From Oscillospiraceae bacterium (GTDB lineage Bacteria; Bacillota; Clostridia; Oscillospirales; Oscillospiraceae): DNA of 5,545 bases. The first letter of the stretch is position 1. Every line of letters begins with the position of its first letter. The notes below the pieces were generated by a model. The model did no database searches, was not told where the DNA came from, and worked only from the letters and a program-made list of their open reading frames with translations. A program made the position numbers and the translations under genes. Positions 1 through 5,348 of this stretch are shown in pieces. The DNA lies in NCBI GenBank assembly GCA_031261245.1, contig JAISKU010000149.1, positions 1-5,545 on the forward strand, read 5' to 3'.

Positions 1-504
1 CTTTATCTGCTCCCTCATAAACTTCTTGTCGGGGTCGTCGCGGTTAAAAAAGCGTTTGGCGGCAATCTCCGGGTCGCCTGTCATAATCGCCACGCGGTGA
101 TAGTCGGATATTTCACGCAAAACCTCGGGCGGGATATTCGTGTCAACGATTACTTTCTGTCCGCTCGCCGCGCGTTTCATCAGCTCCGCTATTTCGACCT
201 CCATACACTCCTGTGAGCAGTTGATCGTCCACCGATAATGCTCCTCCGGCGACATATTCAGCCACTCCTCCCAACCGCTCATCGTGTCGAAATAGCACAG
301 CGCGGGTTGTTTCCAGCGCGACAGCGCGCTGCTTGGGAATGAATCGGGCATCCCGGATTGGTAGTTCTCTCCGCAAAACACCATATCGTAACGCTCCGCA
401 AGAAGCTTCACCATAGTCGATTTCCCCGCGTAGCTTCCGCCGTTGATAAAGTACACGTTCCGCAGGTAGTATTTGAGTATGTTGTCGCTGATTGATACTT
501 TCAT
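1..504 (-). CDS. P-loop NTPase / kinase-like protein (partial, C-terminus beyond window)
   Basis: An open frame of 168 codons starts with ATG at 504-502 and runs without a stop to the left edge, so the C-terminus is missing. Residues 22-30 read GGSYAGKST, a Walker A (GxxxxGKS/T) loop directly after a hydrophobic strand (VYFIN). Residues 117-121 (KVIVD) look like the hydrophobic strand plus Asp of a Walker B-like site. This small ATP-binding fold is typical of nucleotide-kinase-like proteins. The FCGENY stretch (43-48) and the acidic/basic segment RDDPDKKF (155-162) resemble uncharacterised clostridial P-loop proteins I recall, so the substrate is unknown. No signal peptide or membrane helix is seen. 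The start is the only ATG before the P-loop. A run of G at 517-521 lies 12 bases upstream, but the promoter would place most of it ahead of the transcript start. It follows the URO-D gene on the same strand, 50 bases away, yet has its own promoter. Confidence 0.8.
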   Translation of the reverse strand, partial: MKVSISDNILKYYLRNVYFINGGSYAGKSTMVKLLAERYDMVFCGENYQSGMPDSFPSSALSRWKQPALCYFDTMSGWEEWLNMSPEEHYRWTINCSQECMEVEIAELMKRAASGQKVIVDTNIPPEVLREISDYHRVAIMTGDPEIAAKRFFNRDDPDKKFMREQIK

Positions 505-521
505 TGTTTATTATTTCCCCC

Positions 522-550
522 AATATAGCACACATTCCCCGCGCTGTCAA
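522..550 (-). promoter_or_regulatory. Sigma-70/SigA-type promoter for the P-loop gene
   Basis: On the minus strand TTGACA (550-545) is followed after exactly 17 bases by TATATT (527-522). The -35 is a perfect match and the -10 matches five of six. It begins only four bases after the stop codon of the URO-D gene. The predicted start of transcription, near 515, leaves about 11 untranslated bases before the ATG at 504. Confidence 0.75.
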
Positions 551-554
551 AGCC

Positions 555-1574
555 TCAGCGTCCCTGCGCCCTCAGCCTGTCCCCCACAACCGCGCCGTAC
601 ACTCTCATCTCGTCGCGCGCAATCGCCCCGACGTGCGGATACACGGGCAGCCAGCTCGAGAATATCGGGTGAAACCGCCCCGTGGAGGCGTATTTGTCAA
701 GCGTCGCGCGCACATGTCCGCGTATCGCCGCCTCCTCCGCGTCCGGCCTGTCGATCGCCGACATGTCAATCCCGCCGAAGATGAAAAGCCGCCCTCCGGT
801 TCTCTTCACAACCCCCGGAATATCGTTCTCCGGCGTCGCGCCCTGCCATATATCGATCCCCGCCTCCACCATGTCCTCGCAGACCTCCTGTGCGTGACAG
901 TCGCAGTGGTTCATCGTAATCACGCCGCGCGACTTGACGTACCCGAAAAACCGCGCGTTCAGCGGCCCGAGAATCTCGCGCCACACCCTCGGCGGCAGAA
1001 AAAGCTGCGTCTTGTTGCCCCAGTCGTCGAAATTCACGATTATATCCGGCGCCATGTGCTCTATCACGAGCTCCGCCGCGCGTATCTTCCAGTCCGTGTA
1101 CGCGGAGAGCAGCTCGTACATCGCCTCCGGCTCCAGCAGATAGTTCTCCAGCGCGTCCGTGAACCCCATCATCGCGTGGGAGAACTCGAACATTCCGCGC
1201 GGCGACTGCGCCATGACGATCTTGTTCTTGCGGTCGAGCGTCGCGCACAGCGCCTCCGTCCCGCCCCAGTCGAGGTTGTCGAGATCCGGAAAATCAAAAA
1301 ACTCGCGCCAGCGCGTGATGTCCTTGATGACCTTCTTATCCCCGGAGCTGTTCGGCGTCGGCCCCGGCTGATCCTCCGGCCAGTCCCACACCACGCCCCA
1401 CGCGTCCTTCACGTCCACGCCGCCCTTCCCCGTGCGCCGATGGGCGAGGGCGGTCGCGTCCAGCAGGTACGGCAGCCCCGAACCCTCCGCGAGGTTGAAG
1501 CACTCAAACGGATCCCCGAACCACAGCGGCCCCTCGCCGCTCACCATATTCAGAAAATTCTCTCTCGGCGTCAT
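555..1574 (-). CDS. URO-D superfamily protein (corrinoid methyltransferase-like, not HemE)
   Basis: This 339-residue protein has the pattern of the uroporphyrinogen decarboxylase-like (URO-D/MtaA-type) TIM-barrel superfamily: MTPRENFL at the N-terminus, DDWG at 183-186, NHCDCH at 222-227 followed by EDMVEAGIDIWQG (233-245), and FGGID at 266-270. Many such clostridial proteins are thought to move methyl groups to or from corrinoid proteins using a zinc ion. His223 and Cys226 sit where a metal pair would be expected, although the spacing is HxxC and not the classical HxC. No heme-pathway gene or corrinoid-binding protein is in the window, so the substrate is open. The start is supported by GGAGAGGAG at 1590-1582, seven bases before the ATG. 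The length is normal for the family. It is transcribed divergently from the C11 protease gene. No terminator is seen after its stop, so read-through into the P-loop gene is possible. Confidence 0.88.
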   Translation of the reverse strand: MTPRENFLNMVSGEGPLWFGDPFECFNLAEGSGLPYLLDATALAHRRTGKGGVDVKDAWGVVWDWPEDQPGPTPNSSGDKKVIKDITRWREFFDFPDLDNLDWGGTEALCATLDRKNKIVMAQSPRGMFEFSHAMMGFTDALENYLLEPEAMYELLSAYTDWKIRAAELVIEHMAPDIIVNFDDWGNKTQLFLPPRVWREILGPLNARFFGYVKSRGVITMNHCDCHAQEVCEDMVEAGIDIWQGATPENDIPGVVKRTGGRLFIFGGIDMSAIDRPDAEEAAIRGHVRATLDKYASTGRFHPIFSSWLPVYPHVGAIARDEMRVYGAVVGDRLRAQGR

Positions 1575-1608
1575 AATCAGGCTCCTCTCCGCGCTCTTCT
1601 ATGCGGGA

Positions 1609-1638
1609 ATTTTACCATGCCGCGCATTGACGCGTCAA
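1609..1638 (-). promoter_or_regulatory. Promoter for the URO-D gene
   Basis: On the minus strand TTGACG (1638-1633) is separated by 18 bases from TAAAAT (1614-1609). Each hexamer matches consensus at five of six positions. A start near 1602 would give a leader of roughly 28 bases holding the GGAGAGGAG ribosome binding site. The -35 is one arm of a perfect palindrome. Confidence 0.6.
1627..1638. repeat. 12-bp perfect palindrome TTGACGCGTCAA in the divergent intergenic region
   Basis: TTGACGCGTCAA reads the same on both strands. It overlaps the -35 element of the URO-D promoter and lies 19 bases ahead of the protease start codon. That is a suitable place for a dimeric regulator to act on both divergent genes. 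The operator role is inference. The symmetry could also arise because TTGACG simply occurs on both strands. Confidence 0.5.
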
Positions 1639-1657
1639 GCCCGGAAATACTACACGC

Positions 1658-3220
1658 ATGATTAAACTGAGAAACCTCGCCGCGCTCGCGCTCACCCTCG
1701 CCCTCGCGTCCTGCGCCGCGCCGCCGCGAATTGTCCCCGCAGCGCCCGCGCCCGCCCCGCGCGACTACGGCTTCCGCCGCAGCGTTGACGCGCTAACCTA
1801 CACCGACGTCGCCTACCACGAGTGGGAAACCCCGGAAAACCTCACTCCCGCGCCCGCGCGCGAGCGCACACTGCTCATATACATGAACGGCAGCGACCTT
1901 GAGAGCGACACGGCCGCCGGCACGAGGGACTTAAAGGAGCTCGCGCGCTCCGGCGTCGATACGGAGCGCGTCAACGTCGTCGTGTTCACCGGCGGCGCCG
2001 ACCGCTGGCACAGCAAAAATATCCCCTCGGGAGAGTGCATGATCTCCGCGCTCGACGGCGGCAAAATAAAAAACGTCGCCGCCGTCGGCCTGCGCGACAT
2101 GGGCGACGCCGGGACGCTCGCGGCGTTCCTCAAATTCGGCCTCGAATACTACCCCGCCGAAAAGACCTCCCTCGTCCTGTGGGATCACGGCGGCGGCAGC
2201 ATCGCCGGCTACGGCGCGGACGAAAAATTCAACATGTCCACCCTCACGCTGCTCGAGCTGGAGTACGCCCTCGCCCGCGCCGGCCTCGCGGAGCAAAAGC
2301 TCGAGCTCCTCGGCTTCGACGCCTGTCTGATGGCGAGCGTGGAGATGGCCGTCGTCGCCTCGCGCTACGCCGACCTCCTCGTCGCCTCAGAGAGCCTTGA
2401 GCCCGGCGACGGCTGGGACTACACCGCGATCCGCGCGTGGAGCGACGCCGAAAACTCCGCCGCGCAGCTCGGCAAAGCCGTCGCCGACGCGTTCATCGCG
2501 TCCGCCGGCCCCGCCCCGGAGGAGGAGCTGTCGCTGTCCGTCGTCAAAACCGCCGAGGCGGAAAACGTCATGGGCGCGCTCGGTCTGCTCGCCGAAAAGT
2601 GCGCCGTCGGCCTGCAAAACGGCGACTTTCCGCGCCTTATCGCACTCCGCCGCGACACAAAAACGTTCGGCGACGGCGCGCCGCCCGACACGGACTGCGA
2701 CATGGTCGATCTCGCCGACCTCGCCCGCGCGTTCGGGGCGCTGTACCCCGAGGAGGCCGCGCTCCTCACCGGCGCGCTCGCCCGCGCCGTGCTGTACAAC
2801 AGGTACGACTCCGACCGCGCGCTCGGCGGCCTCTCGGCGTACCACACCTACGGCGGCGGCGACGACGCGCCGCGCTCGCTCGAGGTGTACGCGAAACTGC
2901 AAATGAGCGAGAAGTACACGCGCTACCTCGTCGCCTTCGCCTCGCACCTGCCGCGCGGCTCCAAGACGACGAAAGCGCCCCGCGTCTCCGAAATTCTCGG
3001 AGAGCGCGTGCGCCTGTATGAGATATCCCGCCCGTCGGGCGGCGCGCTGTACGCCGCGCCGTGCCGCGTGAACGGCGCGCGCGCCGACGCGCTCGTGTTC
3101 TTTGAAAACGGGGCCGCCTCCGGCCGTCTGCTAGGCTATCGCAAGCGCGACGGCTATCTCCTCCAAAAGGGCTACGACCCTCTCACCCCCTCCGACGCCC
3201 TCACCCTCAAAAACTCATAA
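1658..3220 (+). CDS. Clostripain-family (peptidase C11) cysteine protease, predicted lipoprotein
   Basis: The 520-residue product starts with a lysine-containing n-region, a hydrophobic stretch and the lipobox LASC (residues 16-19), so it should be exported, lipidated on Cys19 and anchored outside the membrane. A Pro/Ala-rich linker (about 20-36) follows. The C11 caspase-like fold begins at LLIYMNGSDLES (72-83). The catalytic pair is visible: His177 in LVLWDHGGG and Cys223 in GFDACLMA, followed by SLEPGDGWDY (246-255), typical of the family. Clostripains cleave mostly after Arg or Lys; specificity here is not shown. Residues from about 440 form a C-terminal extension of unknown role. The start codon is chosen because it gives a complete signal peptide; the ribosome site upstream is weak (GGAAAT at 1643-1648). 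A possible promoter is TTCAGA (1549-1554), 17 bases, CATAAT (1572-1577), of moderate quality. The gene is extremely GC-rich (47 of 60 bases at 2461-2520). Confidence 0.93.
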   Translation: MIKLRNLAALALTLALASCAAPPRIVPAAPAPAPRDYGFRRSVDALTYTDVAYHEWETPENLTPAPARERTLLIYMNGSDLESDTAAGTRDLKELARSGVDTERVNVVVFTGGADRWHSKNIPSGECMISALDGGKIKNVAAVGLRDMGDAGTLAAFLKFGLEYYPAEKTSLVLWDHGGGSIAGYGADEKFNMSTLTLLELEYALARAGLAEQKLELLGFDACLMASVEMAVVASRYADLLVASESLEPGDGWDYTAIRAWSDAENSAAQLGKAVADAFIASAGPAPEEELSLSVVKTAEAENVMGALGLLAEKCAVGLQNGDFPRLIALRRDTKTFGDGAPPDTDCDMVDLADLARAFGALYPEEAALLTGALARAVLYNRYDSDRALGGLSAYHTYGGGDDAPRSLEVYAKLQMSEKYTRYLVAFASHLPRGSKTTKAPRVSEILGERVRLYEISRPSGGALYAAPCRVNGARADALVFFENGAASGRLLGYRKRDGYLLQKGYDPLTPSDALTLKNS

Positions 3221-3263
3221 GCGCCTCGACAAACGTCGAGGCGCTTACGTTATTTTGTGTTTT
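3218..3263 (+). terminator. Rho-independent terminator, probably bidirectional, overlapping the protease stop codon
   Basis: TAAGCGCCTCGAC (3218-3230) and GTCGAGGCGCTTA (3235-3247) form a perfect 13-bp stem with an AAAC loop. The stem includes the stop codon of the protease. A broken T-rich tail (TTATTTTGTGTTTT) follows on the plus strand. On the minus strand five T residues (3213-3209) lie just past the stem, so the same hairpin can end the converging membrane-peptide operon. Confidence 0.85.
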
Positions 3264-3265
3264 GA

Positions 3266-3346
3266 TTACTTGCCCGATCCCTTCCTGACACCAATACCAA
3301 AAGCGATTAAGGCTATAAAAAATATTATTACTCCGACTTCTGCCAT
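3266..3346 (-). CDS. 26-residue hydrophobic membrane peptide
   Basis: The frame ATG (3346-3344) to TAA (3268-3266) encodes 26 residues. The N-terminus is MAEVG, then comes one membrane-length hydrophobic helix (about residues 4-20, VGVIIFFIALIAFGIGV), then a basic tail RKGSGK. AAAGGA at 3358-3353 lies six bases before the ATG, which strongly supports translation. It starts 23 bases after the stop of the two-helix membrane gene, with no terminator or promoter between them, so they should be co-transcribed. The shape (short acidic head, one helix, basic tail) resembles both type I toxin-like peptides and small regulatory membrane proteins. I see no antisense RNA promoter or homology that decides between them, so no function is claimed. 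The bidirectional terminator begins 19 bases after its stop. Confidence 0.65.
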   Translation of the reverse strand: MAEVGVIIFFIALIAFGIGVRKGSGK

Positions 3347-3369
3347 ACGTCGTCCTTTCAAAACTTTTG

Positions 3370-3864
3370 TTACATCGTTTGCCCGATTTCTACACCAAGA
3401 GCATATAGGAGGCCGATATCAATAAACGGGGCAAGCATTATGCCAAAAAAACATAATATTGTTATCAGCGCATTGGGCTTCCAATGATTGTCGCCGATAT
3501 GGATGCAAAAAATAATAAGCCCGATGTTTAATAACGCTATAACGGCGACCGCGATAATTAAAGATGCCCTCTCAGATAATCCCTCATTTAGTTTATCGCG
3601 TCGATCGTGTCGGCGATTAACCTTTTCTGCCTCTTCCGCCTCTACTATCTGCCTCCACAGCTGGTACCCCTCTTCAAGACTCGCCTTGTATTCTTTTATC
3701 ATCATTGCGCGATAGTGCTCCCCCTCTTTTTCGCTCCGTGCAATAAATGAGTCAAATATACTCGGAGACTCTACTATAGGTTTTTCTATCATCTTTATTT
3801 GTATCGTTTCGCCTCTATACCTCGCCGCCGCCTCCGCCGCCCTTACCACATCTTCATATGCCAC
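3370..3864 (-). CDS. Hypothetical membrane protein with helical N-terminus and two C-terminal transmembrane segments
   Basis: This 164-residue protein is not one I recognise. Residues 1-98 are highly charged and mostly helical (Glu/Lys/Arg-rich, with stretches such as VEAEEAEKVNRRHDRRDK at 74-91), suggesting a cytoplasmic coiled-coil-like region. Two hydrophobic helices follow at about 101-122 and 131-156, joined by a short loop (GDNHWKP). The protein ends eight residues after the second helix. The initiation codon is GTG (3864-3862), supported by GAAGGGGGTGA at 3880-3870, five bases upstream; the next in-frame codons offer no better site. It heads an operon with the 26-residue peptide and has its own near-consensus promoter with a leader of about 86 bases. 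Its base composition is far lower in GC than the neighbours (22 of 60 at 3421-3480), suggesting separate ancestry. A loose resemblance to two-helix effectors found near SLOG genes is discussed as a finding only. Confidence 0.8.
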   Translation of the reverse strand: MAYEDVVRAAEAAARYRGETIQIKMIEKPIVESPSIFDSFIARSEKEGEHYRAMMIKEYKASLEEGYQLWRQIVEAEEAEKVNRRHDRRDKLNEGLSERASLIIAVAVIALLNIGLIIFCIHIGDNHWKPNALITILCFFGIMLAPFIDIGLLYALGVEIGQTM

Positions 3865-3956
3865 CTATCTCACCCCCTTCTATTCAATCTCATACGATTT
3901 TTTCGTACCGCGTTATGATAAAGTATTTACCATCGCGTTCCCATGATTTGCAGTGT

Positions 3957-3986
3957 ATTATATCATATTATTGACAATTTTGTCAA
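3957..3986 (-). promoter_or_regulatory. Strong promoter for the two-gene membrane operon
   Basis: TTGACA (3986-3981) and TATAAT (3962-3957) on the minus strand are both perfect hexamers separated by 18 bases. The -35 starts four bases beyond the stop codon of the SLOG gene. Transcription from about 3950 gives a leader of some 86 bases before the GTG at 3864. The -35 is one arm of an inverted repeat. Confidence 0.78.
3971..3986. repeat. Inverted repeat TTGACAA-TT-TTGTCAA over the -35 element
   Basis: Two perfect 7-bp arms are separated by two bases. The repeat covers the -35 hexamer and part of the spacer of the membrane operon promoter. It could be an operator for a dimeric repressor. A terminator role for the SLOG gene is unlikely because the stem is short and AT-rich. 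Confidence 0.5.
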
Positions 3987-3990
3987 GCCC

Positions 3991-4500
3991 TCACGGCATC
4001 ACGTCAATAATCTCAATCCCCTGCTTCTCCGCGTACCGCCGCGTGTACATCGTGCCGCCGAACCGCCCGTCGAACACGGTCACGATGACGGACGACGAGT
4101 CCACCATGTACCTGTTGCGTCGCGTCATGCAGTCGCTCGTGTACCGGCGGCTGATGTACGTCTCGACGTCGCAGCGCGCCACGAGGTCAAAGTACCGCGA
4201 CCGCCACGCCTCGCCCCAGCGCGCGGCCTGTTCCTCGCACGGAAGCGCGGCCTCGATGGCGACGTCGGGGTAAATCTCGCGCAGATTCAGCGCGGCCTCG
4301 CAGAAATACATATCCGCGCCGCGCGCCATGCCACAGATGAAGCGCCGCCGCCCGGAGAAGTACAGCGCCTCGACGATGTGGAAAAGCCGCCGCTTGAGCT
4401 CGCGGCAGCGCTCATCGCTCTCGCGCTCGCCCCACGGAAGCTTTTCCGGGCGGTATCCGGAGAAGCACGCTGTCTGTTCTCTTGTAAATTCTCTGTTCAT
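3991..4500 (-). CDS. SLOG family protein (YpsA / DUF1273 type)
   Basis: The 169-residue product carries the marks of the YpsA branch of the SLOG (Rossmann-like, nucleotide-binding) superfamily: ACFSGYRPEKLPWG at 11-24, the glycine-rich ICGMARGADMY at 56-66, RNRYMVDSSSVIVTVFDG at 128-145, and GGTMYT at 148-153. SLOG proteins are thought to bind or process nucleotide-derived ligands. The YpsA branch is poorly understood; Bacillus YpsA has been linked to stress and cell division. No membrane segment is present. The start at 4500 is preferred over the in-frame ATG at 4518, because a perfect promoter has its -10 at 4513-4508 and so the upstream ATG would lie in the promoter spacer. No ribosome site precedes 4500, consistent with a leaderless message. 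If another promoter is used, the protein gains six residues (MCIIAD). It is divergent from the riboswitch/ribU unit. Confidence 0.88.
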   Translation of the reverse strand: MNREFTREQTACFSGYRPEKLPWGERESDERCRELKRRLFHIVEALYFSGRRRFICGMARGADMYFCEAALNLREIYPDVAIEAALPCEEQAARWGEAWRSRYFDLVARCDVETYISRRYTSDCMTRRNRYMVDSSSVIVTVFDGRFGGTMYTRRYAEKQGIEIIDVMP

Positions 4501-4507
4501 ATCCGCA

Positions 4508-4536
4508 ATTATACACATCTCTTAAATGTTTGTCAA
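4508..4536 (-). promoter_or_regulatory. Perfect consensus SigA-type promoter for the SLOG gene
   Basis: On the minus strand TTGACA (4536-4531), a 17-base spacer and TATAAT (4513-4508) all match the consensus exactly. Only seven bases (TGCGGAT) lie between the -10 and the ATG at 4500, so the transcript should start at or within a base or two of the initiation codon. Confidence 0.85.
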
Positions 4537-4546
4537 AAAATAAGTG

Positions 4547-4575
4547 TTGCATTGCCCGCCGCGCCGTGTTATACT
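4547..4575 (+). promoter_or_regulatory. Extended -10 promoter for the FMN riboswitch / ribU transcript
   Basis: TTGCAT (4547-4552), a 17-base spacer and TATACT (4570-4575) form a promoter whose -10 is preceded by TGT, giving the extended TGnTATACT form. Transcription should start near 4582, about ten bases before the aptamer. Its -35 is ten bases from the -35 of the divergent SLOG promoter, so the two polymerases could interfere. Confidence 0.72.
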
Positions 4576-4592
4576 GGCGTCACATTTGAATA

Positions 4593-4706
4593 GGTCTTCA
4601 GGGCAGGGTGAAATTCCCGACCGGCGGTGAAAGTCCGCGAGCCGCGTGAGGCGGTTGAACCGGTGTGATTCCGGTACCGACGGTACAGTCCGGATGGAAG
4701 AAGATT
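4593..4706 (+). promoter_or_regulatory. FMN riboswitch (RFN element) aptamer
   Basis: The conserved RFN blocks are present in order: TCTTCAGGGCAGGGTGAAAT, then CCCGACCGGCGGTGAAAGTC, CGCGAGCC, GGTGTGATTCCGGTACCGAC, and GGTACAGTCCGGATGGAAGA. Closing stem P1 pairs TCTTC (4595-4599) with GAAGA (4700-4704) and can extend by two G-U pairs. This RNA binds flavin mononucleotide and is known to control riboflavin synthesis and uptake genes in Gram-positive bacteria. Here it sits directly ahead of a terminator and ribU, so FMN binding should stabilise P1 and favour termination. Confidence 0.97.
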
Positions 4707-4727
4707 GCGCTTATATCGCAAGATATT

Positions 4728-4770
4728 TTCGCACCCGAAGATCGCTTTTCGGGTGCGAATTTTATTTTTT
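4728..4770 (+). terminator. Riboswitch expression-platform terminator
   Basis: TTCGCACCCGAA (4728-4739) pairs perfectly with TTCGGGTGCGAA (4748-4759) in a 12-bp stem, followed by TTTTATTTTTT. The ribU ribosome site begins at the next base. A competing antiterminator is plausible: GATTGCG (4703-4709) can pair with CGCA at 4717-4720 or with CGCA at 4730-4733 inside the terminator stem. Which one forms is not decided by eye. Confidence 0.93.
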
Positions 4771-4783
4771 GGAGGAATATCCC

Positions 4784-5338
4784 ATGTCAAACAGAACCAC
4801 CAACCGCATCGTAAAAATGGCGCTCCTGACGGCCGTCGCCGTGGTCTTCTCGTTCATTCCCGGCTTCCCCATCATCCCCGTCGTAAGCTTCATCCGCTAC
4901 GAATTCTCGGATCTGCCGATCCTCATCGGCGTGTTCGCGTTCGGCACGCTGCCGGGCGTTTCCATCGCGGCGATCTCGGTGCTCATCTCGTTCCTGCTCG
5001 GCGCGGAGGGCGGCGGCCCCTACGGCGCGCTCATGCACTTCATCGCCATCGGCGTGTTCGTCCTCGCCGCCGGCCCGATATACAGCATCAAAAAGACGCG
5101 TCCCGGCGCGATAATCAGTATGCTCGTCGGCGCGGCGGCGATGACCCTCGTCATGATCCCCGCGAATCTCCTCATCACGCCCCTGTACACGGGCGCGCCC
5201 GTCGCGGCGGTGAAAAGTCTCCTCCTGCCGGGCATAATCCCCGTAAACGCGATAAAAGGCCTGATCACCGCCGCCCTGACCTTCGTGCTCTACAAACGCG
5301 TGTCGGGCTTCCTGCACAGCAATGGCGACGCTCAGTAA
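4784..5338 (+). CDS. ribU: Riboflavin ECF transporter S component (RibU)
   Basis: The 184-residue membrane protein is the substrate-binding subunit of an energy-coupling factor transporter for riboflavin; it should work with shared EcfA/EcfA' ATPases and EcfT encoded elsewhere. Sequence marks include the N-terminal RIVKMALLTAVAVVFSF (8-24), the FIRYEFSDLPILIGVFAFG block (36-54) typical of RibU, and IIPVNAIKGLI (151-161) near the last helix. About six hydrophobic helices can be traced, at roughly 11-35, 44-64, 63-73, 82-100, 107-135 and 145-172, and the length is usual for the family. The start is fixed by GGAGGAATAT at 4771-4780, just before the ATG; an in-frame upstream start at 4646 lies inside the riboswitch and is rejected. 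The FMN riboswitch ahead of it independently supports the riboflavin substrate. The C-terminal tail (HSNGDAQ) is short and polar. Confidence 0.95.
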   Translation: MSNRTTNRIVKMALLTAVAVVFSFIPGFPIIPVVSFIRYEFSDLPILIGVFAFGTLPGVSIAAISVLISFLLGAEGGGPYGALMHFIAIGVFVLAAGPIYSIKKTRPGAIISMLVGAAAMTLVMIPANLLITPLYTGAPVAAVKSLLLPGIIPVNAIKGLITAALTFVLYKRVSGFLHSNGDAQ

Positions 5339-5348
5339 CAAATTCCCG

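Noticed and set aside
555..1574. True uroporphyrinogen decarboxylase (HemE)
   Set aside because: The sequence has the DIWQG/HCDCH pattern of the methyltransferase-like branch, and no heme-pathway gene is nearby.
492..1661. Long plus-strand open frame of 389 codons antisense to the URO-D gene
   Set aside because: The product is Arg/His/Pro-rich with no motifs, its start lies in the promoter region of the P-loop gene, and the opposite strand encodes a clear family protein. It is a by-product of high GC at third positions.
2387..3021. Several long open frames on both strands inside the protease gene
   Set aside because: They have low-complexity Arg/Ala/Ser composition and no ribosome sites, and they overlap an unbroken C11 protease with intact catalytic residues.
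3971..3986. Inverted repeat as a terminator of the SLOG gene
   Set aside because: The arms are only 7 bp and AT-rich with a two-base gap and no T-run after them; the -35 role explains the sequence better.
4501..4518. ATG at 4518 as the SLOG start
   Set aside because: It lies in the spacer of a perfect promoter and so upstream of the predicted transcript start; kept only as an alternative.
4646..4783. In-frame N-terminal extension of ribU starting at 4646
   Set aside because: It would translate the FMN aptamer and the terminator hairpin. The ATG at 4784 has GGAGG at the right distance and gives a normal RibU N-terminus.
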